A DNA stretch of 64,000 bases from Amborella trichopoda (lineage: Eukaryota > Streptophyta > Magnoliopsida > Amborellales > Amborellaceae): the NCBI RefSeq assembly GCF_000471905.2, contig NW_006499912.1, forward strand, positions 2,602,711 to 2,666,710. Direction: 5' to 3'. This document shows positions 12,701 through 22,193 of the stretch, one piece after another. The notes beneath the pieces were generated by a model. The model ran no database searches. It was not told the DNA's origin and worked only from the letters and a program-made list of their open reading frames with translations. The translations under genes were made by a program, and so were the position numbers. Position 1 is the stretch's first letter. Every line of letters starts with the position of its first letter.

Positions 12701-13913
12701 TGTCACTGACCAACAACTGACGTCGAGAGTGGGCAAGGGCCCTGGCAAAGATGCCTTCCAGCCAATGCTCAAAAGTGACACAAGGGACATAATGTATCTG
12801 CATGCACATACCTATTGAATACAATGGCTGTCAAGAGTAATGGTGTTCAATATGATCACCAAGGTTTACATGCAGTCCACAGAGAACAAGTGTTATATGG
12901 TAGTAAAGACAGCAAGAGGAAAGTGGTGTTGAATATGATGACCAAGGTTTACATGCAATCAATAGAGAACAACTGTTATAAGGTAGTAAGGACAGCAAGA
13001 GGAAAGTGAGGACACAAAGAAGGCCTCGCTACCAAATATCCTCACTGGAGGTTGAGAATATAGCACCATATTCCCCTTAAGCACCGAATTCAAGTATTTT
13101 AGTTCTTGCACTTCCAGGAAATGGATTGTCCTAAAAAGATACCATAACCAGCAGTACAGTTGAAATCAAAATTAAAATTCCTTTGTTCATAAGATGAGCT
13201 TTGCACTGCAACTAACGGCCACGTGATGGCCCCCCCCCCCCCAGTATTTTTTGATTAGCTCCACATGGTATGATTACTTCCTGGATTCACGTGTATATCT
13301 ATGGTCTAATTCCTTGCAGTCATAAGGATCTGTTCAGAACTGCAAAATGGAAGAGCAGGCATGCATCAAAGAGAATTTTACAGAGAGCGAGGAAATCCAA
13401 AACCATGAGAATTGAAATTATAACACTACTAAACTGTACCAATCTATATCACTACTAAAATGCAGCTAAACTAAGTATAACCATTATACATTCCAAAAAG
13501 AGAGTACCCTGAAAGGCACCCACCAGTATGGAAGAAGGGTCCACATTGAGTTTCCTAATCATGTGAAGGATCCTGAACGTCAAAACCCTAGTTTTCCCAG
13601 ACCCTGGCCCCGCGATCACCCGAACATACGGCGCATCAATTTCAACAGCCGAGAGCTGTTCGTCATTCAACTCAAGCCCTCCCTTCCTCTCTTTCAAGCT
13701 CTCCGCAGCTTCTTTTGCGCCAATCTCAGAGCGCAATTTTAAGCAGCCATGGGGCTTCCCTGGGAGAGCTTGTACACTGAAGGCCCTCCTCCAAATGCCA
13801 CGAATGAAAAATCTACTAATTAGGGTTTGGGAGTGGTGTGAGGAAAGGTGTTTGGTGATGCAGAGACAGTGTCTCCAGGAGCAGAAACCCTTTGCAGAGA
13901 GCAGTATGTCCAT
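3705..13913 (-). CDS. UvrD/PcrA/Rep-family SF1 DNA helicase, 5' part (5 exons)
   Basis: Minus-strand gene, partial. Exons with consistent phase are 13913-13520, 8855-8776, 7972-7838, 7675-7310 and 3794-3705, giving about 355 residues. The N-terminus (about 80 residues) is rich in Arg, Ser and His and poor in acidic residues, like an organellar transit peptide. Then come LELNDEQLSAV (Q motif), IAGPGSGKTR (Walker A, ATP binding), AFTDKAAKEI (motif Ia, formed across the exon 1/2 join), VGTVHSVCSRILR (motif Ib) and AVDFNDLLYL (motif Ic). UvrD-type enzymes are 3'-5' DNA translocases in repair and replication. Motifs II-VI (the DEFQDT box onward) are absent from the window, so the gene either runs past the left edge or is truncated. 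Intron 1 (4.7 kb) holds an L1. It resembles bacterial PcrA/UvrD more than plant SRS2, but that comparison is from memory. Confidence 0.85.
4112..4450. mobile_element. MITE with AAGCCTCACCTC inverted termini
   Basis: About 330 bp. The left end has GCCTCACCTC near 4145 and the right end has GAGGTGAGGC near 4399, with flanking TCTTATAGAAAAA and its complement extending the inverted repeat to about 40 bp. The interior (GTGTATATTGTAACACATTA, GATCC) is related to the MITEs at 14176, 37865, 40388 and 44273. It lies in a helicase intron. Confidence 0.65.
4470..4612. repeat. Degenerate tandem repeat, about 3 units
   Basis: The phrase TAGCCGTTGCTTGTTGCA(A/G)GA followed by GGATG and GCGCTAACG recurs about three times with spacing of about 40-60 bp. 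It is more GC-rich than its surroundings. No function is evident. Confidence 0.75.
5680..6910. repeat. Region of dispersed GAATCG/CGATTC sub-repeats
   Basis: Short motifs such as GGAATCG and CGATTCC, often in palindromic pairs, cluster at 5690-6060 and again at 6640-6910. They flank AT-rich filler within the helicase intron. Sub-terminal motif clusters like this are typical of non-autonomous DNA transposons, but I could not define ends or a target duplication. Confidence 0.45.
7310..7675 (-). CDS. Helicase exon 4: 1B subdomain
   Basis: 366 bp, 122 codons, phase 0 at both ends, CTCAG acceptor and GTATGC donor. It is open throughout. It contains LLLQEINNARSCRIKNF, resembling the 'I..AK' helix of subdomain 1B, and ends in SKVYE, the usual start of the YExxL helix before motif Ic. 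About 60 residues at the front (DEGEYQNVATQLEHL...) are longer than in bacterial PcrA and are probably a lineage-specific insert. Confidence 0.75.
7838..7972 (-). CDS. Helicase exon 3: motif Ib
   Basis: 135 bp, 45 codons, TTTTAG acceptor and GTAAGC donor, phase 0 at both ends. It encodes VGTVHSVCSRILR and DYSICDDTQSLNVV, which correspond to the TFHS and 'xDxDQ' segments of UvrD-type helicases. Confidence 0.85.
8776..8855 (-). CDS. Helicase exon 2: motif Ia
   Basis: 80 bp between a TAG acceptor and a GTATGT donor. It encodes the end of motif Ia and the following helix (AAKEIYERL) and ends in phase 0. Confidence 0.85.
8856..9717. other. Helicase intron 1, 3' part
   Basis: Intronic sequence between exon 2 and the L1 3' end. 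I see no gene or recognisable element. Confidence 0.5.
9718..12570 (-). mobile_element. L1 LINE with RNase H, 5'-truncated
   Basis: Minus-strand element in helicase intron 1, in the same orientation as the gene. From 5' to 3': reverse transcriptase from EELKDFHPISLIS (about 12520) through QGAFVK, LWQGDPVSPFLFAIV (about 12110) and QYANDTLVF (about 11970); a zinc-finger RVT domain at about 11100-10480; RNase H with LNFDGCLLGNPG (about 10320) and EGDSRNNITWASG (10140); then a 3' UTR ending in an A-run (T-run at 9719-9728). The endonuclease and ORF1 are missing, the usual result of incomplete reverse transcription. Many stops and frameshifts make it inactive. The box that is normally ADD reads AND. 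No clear target duplication was found. Confidence 0.9.
10485..11099 (-). pseudogene. L1 ORF2 fragment: zf-RVT and linker
   Basis: This is the longest open piece of the truncated L1 (204 codons). It includes IIWCPSLDGHFSVASVYKKL, then VPPKIKIFSWIALVERVLT, RRGTPIPNRYTLC and HLFLHCLFVQQLW, the typical zinc-binding RVT domain of plant L1 ORF2, followed by a linker to RNase H. It belongs to the element at 9718-12570. Confidence 0.85.
12841..13008. repeat. 83-bp tandem duplication
   Basis: Two copies start at 12841 (TGGTGTTCAATATGAT) and 12924 (TGGTGTTGAATATGAT) and are about 90 percent alike. The origin of the repeated sequence is not recognised. Confidence 0.8.
13520..13913 (-). CDS. Helicase exon 1: transit-like N-terminus and Walker A
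   Basis: The exon starts at the ATG at 13913 and carries GPGSGKTR. Reading straight through would give SSILVGAFQ, which breaks the family pattern. Using the donor after 13520 (G|GTGCCT) and the acceptor at 8855 gives SSILV-AFTDKAAKEI, the expected motif Ia, so I chose that junction. The first 11 codons lie inside the tandem duplication described at 13881-15394. Confidence 0.85.
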
Positions 13914-14175
13914 TTGAAATTTGACAAGCTATGTGAGAGGAGAAACCAGAATATGCAACGGTCAGTTGAAGCTCAAGATAACAGGTGGAAATTTTGGGGG
14001 TTTGCTGCTAACGCTGGCATTTTCAGTGGGATAAAATTTGTAAATTTGTATTGGTTCGCTGACTCATCATCTATTCAAATGATTCCTCTCTCCAAAATGT
14101 ATCTCTAGGGAGGTATTTTAGATTCAAAATTTTAGAGAATAGAAATCTCAGCTATGATGGGTTGGAATAAAAAAA

Positions 14176-14552
14176 GGAAAAAGTTTACATAAGGGTGAGG
14201 CCGTAAACCATCAAATTAAGGCGCACTTCAAAAATTCACCTCAAGATGAAAATCCTTAATTTGATCATCTCAACCTCAAGATGTATGGACATGAGAAAAA
14301 GTAGATTTCAAATCTTGAAAATAGTGTATGTTGTAATGTATTATCTAAACTGTAAATTTTCAATATTTTCAAGTTTATATAGATCTGCTTGATCTATACT
14401 CATTTTAATCTTTAAATTTTATAATTAAAGATAAAATTGAGTTTTCAGGTTATCAAAAAGATTTTATAAACTAAAATAATATATTTCGATACTATTTAAA
14501 AGCACGCCTTACTTTTATTGGTTAGGGCCTCAACCTTATACAAACTGCACCC
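14176..14552. mobile_element. MITE, copy inside duplication unit 1
   Basis: About 375 bp with imperfect inverted ends. The left end reads AAGTTTACATAAGGGTGAGG and the complement of the right end reads GTGCAGTTTGTATAAGG. Just inside are AATTAAGGCGCAC and its partner AAGTAAGGCGTGC. Interior landmarks are TATGTTGTAATGTATTATCT and ATAGATCTGCTTGATC. It is a non-autonomous DNA transposon of unassigned superfamily. Confidence 0.8.
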
Positions 14553-14939
14553 ATAAAAGATATATATATATATAGAGAGAGAGAGTTATATTTAAAATGA
14601 TTGTATATTATGAGACTTTTTTTTTTTTGTGTGTACAAAGAGATCGCAGAAACCCTTTGCAGAGAGCAGTATGTCCATTTGAAATTTGAGAAGCTATGTG
14701 ATAGGAGAAACCAGAATATGCAACGGTCAGTTGAAGCTCAAGATAACAGGTAGAAAATTTGGGGGTTTGCTGCTAACGCTGGCATTTTCAGTAGGATAAA
14801 ATTTGTAAATTTGTATTGGTTCGCTGACTCATCTATTCAAATGATTCCTCTCTCCACAATGTATCTCTAGGGAGGTATTTTAGATTCAAAATTTTAGAGA
14901 ATAGAAATCTCAGCTATGATGGGTTGGAATAAAAAAAGG

Positions 14940-15315
14940 AAAAAGTTTACATAAGGGTGAGGCCTTAAACCATCAAATTAAGGCGCACTTCAAAAATTCA
15001 CCTCAAGATGAAAACCCTTAATTTGATCATCTCAACCTCAAGATATATGGACATGAGAAAAAGTAGATTTCAAGTCCTGAAAATAGTGTATGTTGTAATG
15101 TATTATCTAAACTGTAAATTTTTAAGATTTTCAAGTTTACATAGATCTGCTTGATCTATACTCATTTTAATCTTTAAATTTTATAATTAGAGATGAAATT
15201 GAGTTTTCAGGTTATCAAAAAGATTTTATAAACTAAAATAATATATTTTGATACTATTTAAAAGCACGCCTTACTTTTATTGGTTAGGGCATCAACCTTA
15301 TACAAACTGCACCCA
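14940..15315. mobile_element. MITE, copy inside duplication unit 2
   Basis: This is the same element as at 14176-14552, copied by the segmental duplication rather than by a second transposition. The flanks are identical. Confidence 0.8.
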
Positions 15316-15380
15316 TAAAATATATATATATATAGTTATATTTAAAGGGATTATATACTATGAGACTTTTTTTTTTTTTG

Positions 15381-15479
15381 GTACAAAGAGATCGCAATGA
15401 CTTTTAGCTATTGGATGTGAAAAACGTTTTTTGTACAAGGAGATCGCAATGACTTTTAGCCATTGGATGTGAAAAACGT
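15381..15479. repeat. 52-bp tandem duplication
   Basis: GTACAAAGAGATCGCAATGA and the following bases through GTGAAAAACG occur at 15381 and again at 15433, nearly identical. Confidence 0.9.
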
Positions 15480-15651
15480 GCCACAACATTCGAGAATTTT
15501 GTTTTGTACTTTGTGTACAAACATTGATACATCATCAACCACCCGATTTCAAATCTCATGGTCCATGATGATTGTGACTTTCTTGCATCAAAAGTAACGG
15601 TCTCATTGTATATATTTTCAATTTTAAAAATAAAAAGATGAGATTTTTTAT

Positions 15652-15893
15652 ATGGGATTATCTTCAAAATACCATTTATCTTTGTGTATGGAGATCACAA
15701 TTACTCATGTCCCTTAAATTTCAAAATGGATAGTTGTAAGAGTATTATTAAATAGACACAAAGTTACAAAAAGAAAATTCTCAAACTTTGTGACTCACTC
15801 CGAGCCATCCAATTTGACATCTAAAAACTGAGAATGATTATGACCTCCATGTACAAAAGATAAATGGTCTCTTCATAACCAATCCCTTTTTAT
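15652..15893. mobile_element. MITE of the ATAAATGGTCTC family
   Basis: About 240 bp. The left end has ACCATTTATCTTTGTGTATG and the right end carries the inverted form GTACAAAAGATAAATGGT followed by CTCTTCATAACC. The termini are inverted over about 45 bp. It is related to the element at 35018-35266. Confidence 0.65.
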
Positions 15894-16599
15894 ATAAATT
15901 TGACACCGTTGATTTCACAATTTAATAGGACATCATTTTGTGACGTCCATATACAAGTATGTTTAATGTGTGACCCTATTGTAGGAGTGTACCCATTGAT
16001 GCACAAAGTTCTTTCTGAATACATGCACTCAGACTTCTACTATCTCTACCCAAAGATTAATGGTGAGATTGGAGGGTGCACGAAGAAGAGAACACAAAGG
16101 TGAATCTCACACTTTCCTAAAAGAAACATTGATTTTGCCACCCAAGTTTATGAAATTTCATGACGATAAATTTATGATGTGTTTTCCCGTGTACCTATTG
16201 AAATCTTGTCCCTTTCATAAATGACACATGTCTAATGATCTCCCAAATAATTAAAATGAATGATCCAAAGAGGGATTTTTTTAAGATTTGGATTCTTCTC
16301 TTTGTCAAATCCACATGATCCTTAAAGCACTTATTTGGTTAACTAAGTCATCTTATCTTTATTAACATGACCTAATCTAGCATGCAACAATAATGGATTG
16401 GAAGTCATTTACATTAGGAATGGAGTTGAGGTCGTGGTGGTAGCACCACTTGAGCCTCAACTACCGGTCTAGGTTTTCTTTCCCATTGACGCATTCGAAA
16501 CCAGCCAATTATTTCTAAAAACGAGTAGGGGCCTGTATTCCCCACTGATCTACGAAAAGAATAATAGATACTTACATCTAAAGGGAAAGCATAAATGAG
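15894..16599. other. Unassigned intergenic sequence
   Basis: I see no gene. A segment at about 16421-16560 (GGTCGTGGTGGTAGCACCAC) resembles 58094-58240, so it probably belongs to a dispersed SINE-like repeat that I cannot delimit. Confidence 0.4.
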
Positions 16600-17010
16600 A
16601 ACATATTTACTAATAAAAAAAAAGTAGAAGTGAGGGGAGGAATAAAATGTTCATCCTCCAAGTCCAAAGTAAATGGGTAATATAAAAGAAACCACCAAAC
16701 AAGTAACCATCTAAAAGATTAAGTTGAATTCTATCACTTAAAAAAGAAATTAAATATCCATCAGAAGAAAGTTTAGACACTAAAACTAAACTCATCCTTA
16801 TCTCAGGAGTGTAGAAAACCTCATGCAGAAGGACATGACTAAATCAAAATTAAAATTGATGGGTCCCAACCTCTACCATGTCCTTTTCAATGTTTTTACC
16901 TTGAAGATCTTAGTACCCCCTACTGGAATTTCGCAAAGCTCAACTAACTGTCCACGACCATCATAATATGCTTTGATGCTCCTGAATTCACAATCTACCA
17001 TTAAAAAGTG
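16600..17010 (-). pseudogene. Possible copia pre-integrase fragment
   Basis: The minus strand encodes YTPEIR followed by MSLVLVSKLSSDGYLISF. This fits the GAG-pre-integrase segment of Ty1-copia polyproteins (consensus like LYVPEIRRNLVSVSxLxxxGY). It is short, broken by stops, and directly abuts the LTR that starts at 17014, so the plus-strand copia may have landed in it. Confidence 0.4.
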
Positions 17011-17013
17011 GAT

Positions 17014-17355
17014 TGTTGATGCAAATGGTTATGAGGCCTTACGTGTCTTAACCTACAATGTGAGAATCCAATATATCCAACGATCATATGGTCCAACGTC
17101 CATATGAATGTTGGATAGCCCTAAGATCATGGAACCCCTTCGTTTTTCTCAGAGACGCGTTGGAGAAATACAACGATTATCCCTTCTTCTCCTTATAAAA
17201 TGGGAAGCCAGAGAGATGATGCAAAACAAAAAGGAAAAGGCGTATAGTTCTTCTCTTTCTACAAAGTGAAGGGATCCAAATCCGGGCTTTGTGATCACCA
17301 ACCTCATGGCTCCCCTTCTCTAATATTGGGTTTGCTTCATCAAATTTCACCAACA
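17014..17355 (+). repeat. 5' LTR of copia element
   Basis: 342 bp, begins TGTTGATG and ends CCAACA. Shared blocks with the 3' LTR include GAGAATCCAATATATCCAAC and CATATGGTCCAACGTCCATA. A primer-binding site follows one base later. Confidence 0.88.
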
Positions 17356-17356
17356 A

Positions 17357-17368
17357 TTGTATCAGAGC
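17357..17368 (+). other. tRNA-Met primer-binding site
   Basis: TTGTATCAGAGC differs by one base from TGGTATCAGAGC, the usual initiator-Met primer site of plant LTR retrotransposons. It sits one base after the LTR. Confidence 0.85.
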
Positions 17369-17420
17369 GACCACGTTTCATCTTCCATATTGTTTTGGTG
17401 TTATATTTCTTCATGAGTTT

Positions 17421-17430
17421 CTTGTGTGTA

Positions 17431-17463
<33 letters not shown>

Positions 17464-17464
17464 T
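17421..17464. repeat. TG/TA microsatellite
   Basis: A run of TG followed by TA dinucleotides. Confidence 0.9.
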
Positions 17465-18535
17465 CCATCAAGTTTTGGTTCTGATAAATGCAAATCTTGC
17501 CTAGCATCTTGCTATAAATTTTGTTAAAAAGAATCGGCCAAAATTTCGGATAAACTCCAGAGTCTCTCAGTGTGTGACTGAAACATTGAGGAGAGTAGAG
17601 AGCAAATTTGGGAGTGGAAGCAGTTAGAGAGAGAAAATTCAAGGCCGCCAACTTCCTTATACTTCCTTGTCTCGAATTGGGCAACGTTCTCTCTCTACAA
17701 GCACACCCTCTAAAACGTAAATGCCGAAATTAAGAAATTTTGGCGAAAACTGTTTCCAATAAATATCAGCCGAGATTTAGAGTCGTATTACCAAATTTCT
17801 GTTATTTCGGTCAAAATTTTGTTTGAGGGGAAAGTGCGAGAACCTTGGAGGAATATGGCGAGAACCATTTTTTTTTCCCATTTGGATAGCTTTTTTACAT
17901 CATGTTTATTTACAATAGGAAGAGAGAGAGAGAGAGAGAGAGAGGGAGGACGAATAAGGGGGAATATCCAAAATTGAGGTTCGGATTAGTAGGGTTAGGG
18001 GTAAAACTGAAAATTAGTTGGGTAACCTGATGAATGGGTTAACAGGTGAAAGAGAGATTACTTGAACGTGCCCCTTGGCTAGAGAGTTGCAATTTTTTAA
18101 AAAGAGTTTACTTAGGCGTGCCATTGGCTTCTATTTTTTTTTTGTTTCTAAACAAAATATTAGATTCAGATATATATTATGTTAATAGCATATATATCTT
18201 AATTAAAGAGATTGCTTATAATTACAAAAAGATATAAAATGATGGGCAGCAAGCGTATCTTTTAATCTACGAAAGTAGTTAACTTTTAGTGGATTATCTG
18301 TTACAGAGATACAGTCACTCTAAACATATATCACATCTCTAAATACATATTTTATTATTTTGTTGTCTTATATATTGATGATATCTATATTAAAAAAAAG
18401 AGGAAAAGAAACAAGCCTATGATATTGATCAGTAGATGCGTATTGTAAAGAAAAGTGGTTTTTTGTCTTCTTTTTCTTTGGTATAAATCTTAGTTAGACC
18501 TCTTCTCATAAATGACCAAGTTAAAGTTCTATCTT

Positions 18536-18752
18536 TTGTAATATGATAGTGATCCAAGTATATTATAGCTAATATATCCTCTTGATTTGTCACTCATTAA
18601 GATGCCTTTTTTGGAAGTTTTGTACAAATATGTATTTTTTTATCATATCTATCTACTGTCATACGATATTGATCCAGGTCTATGGATGATATATCCTCTG
18701 GATTTGTATCTCATTAAGATGTCTTTTAGAAAGTTTGTACAAATCTGCAATT
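18536..18752. repeat. About 118-bp tandem duplication
   Basis: ATATGATAGTGATCCAAGT through TTTGTACAAATATG recurs about 118 bp later as ATACGATATTGATCCAGGT through TTTGTACAAATCTG, about 80 percent alike. The second copy forms the outer end of the left inverted-repeat arm. Confidence 0.8.
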
Positions 18753-19108
18753 TATTCTCTCACACAATGTGGTGTGGCTGTTATTTAGTTAGTTTTGGCA
18801 AGTGGTGGCCATTATTCATCTCTCTAGTTTTCTTATGGGAATGATCTTGTGTTTCTATTTTTTTTTTTTGTCTATCCCTCACATATATGCATGCATAACT
18901 CTAAATTGTGTGTAGGAGCCAGTATGAACATTTATTCTCCTTTGTAACTTTGGACTCTGTTGCAAAATCATTATGATTGCAAATTTGTGCTTCTCTTGCT
19001 TTGCTAAATTGATGAAGATACCTCTTGGTATATCTTATGATAAACAAAAGCATTAAAAAAAAATTTGTTTGCTTTTATTTGGTGTCAAAAAAACCAAACA
19101 TCATCAAC
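18667..19108 (+). repeat. Left arm of a 440-bp inverted repeat
   Basis: This arm is inverted relative to 21541-21979. Landmarks are CTCATTAAGATGTCTTTTAG, CACACAATGTGGTGTGGCTG, CTCTAGTTTTCTTATGGGAA, ATGCATGCATAACTCTAAAT and ATCTTATGATAAACAAAAGC. Each reappears as its reverse complement in the right arm. It lies inside the copia LTR pair. Confidence 0.92.
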
Positions 19109-19984
19109 ATTTTGCTTGTACATTGACATATTTAGGGGAAACCTTTATGTGAATTTGCACGAATGATCAAATGCATGTTCAATTATGCTGCATACTATTG
19201 CAATTCATAATTTGTTATTGTATGTATATATATCATGCATTTTATTAATACAAGGTGTTAGGATTTCTTTCTGGCACTTAAGGCAAATGTTTGAATTAGT
19301 ATTATAACTACTGTTATTTTATACTCAGTGGTTATTTACTAAAGGCATACATCAAGTTGCATCAAGAGTGTTGTAGATGTATGGAGAGGCATATGCCTTA
19401 TATGGCTTCAATAGAAGTTAGAGAAGCAACAACCAAATGCCATCCCCCTTTTGAGGAGTAATTTTTCATCATGGCTTGGTGGAAGGTCTTACCTTGGAGC
19501 CTCTAGCGACATTATTAAAAGCAATGTTGTCCCTACTTTTAATGTCGAGAATTCCTTTCGTGATTTTTGAGTCTTTCAAAGGGGGGCAGTTTTCAAAAGA
19601 TCTGAAAAGGTACTACTAGGGACTAAGATTTACTTGAATTGAGATTGCATGCCATCATACAGCTAATGTGGTTGAGCCTGTGTGGATTGCTGTCGAGACT
19701 GGAATAACCAAACCAAAACCAATATTAAATGGTTCAAAGAAGAAGTCTCATACTCTGCCCTAGTGAATGGTTGATACCCTATTTTGGGAAGTGTCCCCAA
19801 TGGTGAAGGTGATCCATGACAGCCTAATGCAGGATTGCTAGCCAGTAAAAAGTGCAAACTCTTAGCAGAGGGATATCCCAAACTGGGTACATTGAACGTC
19901 GTTTTCCTGTCAAAGGCTGCAACATACTTTAGAAGGATTTAATAAAGAAAACTCCATGTGCTTTACATCTTGATTGCTATTATT

Positions 19985-20995
19985 ACTACCCAGATAATGG
20001 GATATGAAGTAAATAGACTAGACCATTGTGTGTATGTCTTGAAGAGTGAGAGTAAATTCACAATACTCTAATTATATGTAGATGATATCTTAATAACTGA
20101 AAATGACTTAGAAATGATTGATAAGACTAAGTAATGGTTTTCTTCTCGGTTTGAGATGAAGGTTATGGGAAAAGTATCTTATGTCATATGCATAAAAATA
20201 ACTAGAGATAAAAAATTGAAAATATTGTTCTTGAGCCAAGAGGTATAAAAAATTGTAAGCCATTGTTTACTCTGTTGAAAAGGAAGTAAAGTTGTCTAGA
20301 AAGGATTGTCTAGTAGAAGGACAAAAAAAGCCTAACGTTCCATATGCACAAGCTATTAGTAGCTTGGAATATACAGTAAGATGTACAAGACCAAACTTGA
20401 GTTTTGCCCGTAGGACTTGTTAGTAGATATCAAAGATATCCGGGCACAACTTATTCGAAAACAATAAAAAAAAGAATTATAAGGTACATTAAGGGAACAA
20501 AGCATCTAAAATTGTGTTTCAAGCACATAAGCTTGAAGTTGTAGGATATTCAGATGCAAATTTTGCTAGGGAGAAGGACGATAGTAAATTCACTCAGGAT
20601 ATATTTTCCTCTTTGGAGGGGCAGTTGTTTCTTGGTCTAGCAAAAAATAAAGGTGTGTAGCTAGGTACACACATGAAGCTTAATACATTACATATAGCAC
20701 TGCTTGTGCTTTTTCCGTCTGAATAAAGCGCTTCATAGATGATCTGAAGCTGCAAATAATTGACGGACTGATCCAAATATTTTGTAATAATCAAGCTACA
20801 ATTAAATTAATTCAAAGTGGAGCAAATAGCTCCAAAGGAAGATATATAGACGTCCAATATCACTAGATTCAGGATGTAGTTGAGAAATGTGAAGTAACTG
20901 TTAGTTACTTGATCTCATCAAATGTGATCACTGATTCATTAACAAAAGGTCTACTGTCTAAGCACACTCGCTTAATGGGACTTAAAAATATTTAA
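19985..20995 (+). pseudogene. Copia reverse transcriptase and RNase H remnant
   Basis: The catalytic box LYVDDILIT is intact at about 20068-20094, but stops and frameshifts occur on both sides. The RNase H remnant YSDANFAREKDD follows at about 20550, and the C-terminal KGLLSKHTRLMGL ends near 20990. It is not translatable as one protein. Confidence 0.8.
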
Positions 20996-21185
20996 GTTAG
21001 TCAACTTTCATGAGTGACAAATCTGCATTAGCGTAAAAATCCTCATGATAGACGTTTGTTATGAGAGGCATATCTGCAAAAACGTGAGAAAAATCTCATG
21101 ACAAGATATTTTCTTAAAAGTTATACTCAAAAGTGGGAGTATACATGTGACTTATTATACTTGGCTGTCATAGCCAAGTAGGAGA

Positions 21186-21539
21186 TATTGACACATATGG
21201 CTATGAAGCCTTACGTGCCTTAGCCTACAATGTGAGAATCCAATATATCCAACGGTCATATGGTCCAACGTCCATATGAATGTTGGATATCCCTGAGATC
21301 AAAAAACCCCTTCGTTTTTCTCAGAGACCCGTTGGAGAAATACAATAGTTACCCCTTCTTCTCCCTATAAAATGGGAAGCCAGAGAGATGATGCAAAACA
21401 CCAAGGAAAAGGCGTATAGTTCTTCTCTCTTGACAAAGTGAAGGGATCAAAATCCAAGCTCTTTAATCACCAGCCTCATGACACCTCTTCTCTGATCTTG
21501 GGTTTTGTCTTATACACGCTCCATCCAATTTCATCAACA
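21186..21539 (+). repeat. 3' LTR of copia element
   Basis: 354 bp, roughly 90 percent identical to 17014-17355 by eye. The TG start has become TA. It ends TTTCATCAACA. Confidence 0.88.
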
Positions 21540-21540
21540 A

Positions 21541-21979
21541 TTGATGATATTTGGTTCTTTGGACATCAGATAAAATCAAACAATGTTTTTTTAATGCTTT
21601 TGTTTATCATAAGATATACAAAGAGGTCTCTTCATCAATTTATTAAAGCAAGAGAAGCACAGCTTTGCAATCATAATGATTTTGCAATAGTTAAAAGTTA
21701 CAGAGGGGAAGAAATGTTCATACTGGCTCCTGCACACAATTTAGAGTTATGCATGCATACATGGGAGGGATAGAAAAAAAAAAAAATAGACACACAAGAT
21801 CATTCCCGTAAGAAAACTAGAGAGATGAATAACGGCCACCACTTGCCAAAACTAACTAAATAACAACCACACCACATTGTGTGAGAGAATAAATTGCAAA
21901 TTTGTACAAACCTTCTAAAGACATCTTAATGAGAAACAAATTCAGAGGATATATCATTCACAATAGACCTGGATCAATA
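21541..21979 (-). repeat. Right arm of the 440-bp inverted repeat
   Basis: This is the reverse complement of 18667-19108 with scattered differences. It begins within two bases of the end of the 3' LTR. An ORF at 21438-21773 runs from the LTR into this arm and is not a gene. Confidence 0.92.
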
Positions 21980-22193
21980 ACCCCTCAATACTAATATTAG
22001 CAAATATGGATGAATAAATAGGTCATGTTATTTGGTTCAATGCATTCACGAGTAAAGTGGCCAATTTTCTCCATTTGGAGCAAGCCAAGGTTGAATTGTC
22101 CCTTGGAGTGTTGTGCTTGCGTTGCTTTCTCTCTAGCTCTTTCCCTTCTTGCCCAAAACCTTCATTTCTCTCTTCCTCTTGAGAAACTCGAAC

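Larger units (their letters stand above)
13881..15394. repeat. 0.75-kb tandem duplication of the helicase 5' region
   Basis: Copy 1 is 13881-14645 and copy 2 is 14646-15394. Both begin GCAGAAACCCTTTGCAGAGA and end GTACAAAGAGATC, and they are nearly identical over their length. Each carries a MITE. Copy 1 overlaps the first 11 codons of the helicase (minus strand), so copy 2 repeats that start codon and the presumed 5' UTR and promoter upstream of the gene. Confidence 0.95.
17014..21539 (+). mobile_element. Degenerate Ty1-copia LTR retrotransposon
   Basis: Two direct LTRs (17014-17355 and 21186-21539) bound the element. A tRNA-Met primer site, TTGTATCAGAGC, is at 17357-17368. Reverse transcriptase remnants lie at about 19985-20330 (DHCVYV, LYVDDILIT, FEMKVMGK, KITRDKK), and RNase H remnants at about 20540-20990 (YSDANFA, KGLLSKHTR). 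A polypurine-like AAGTAGGAGATA precedes the 3' LTR. Frames are heavily broken. No gag is recognisable at 17.4-19.4 kb, where unrelated sequence, including one arm of an inverted repeat, sits instead. I found no clean 5-bp target duplication. Confidence 0.85.

Noticed and set aside
12815..13009. Plus-strand 64-codon ORF with repeated text
   Set aside because: Produced by an 83-bp tandem duplication; no protein family match.
17009..21545. Target duplication for the copia element
   Set aside because: TGGAT on the left and ATTGA/TTGAT on the right do not match exactly; not claimed.
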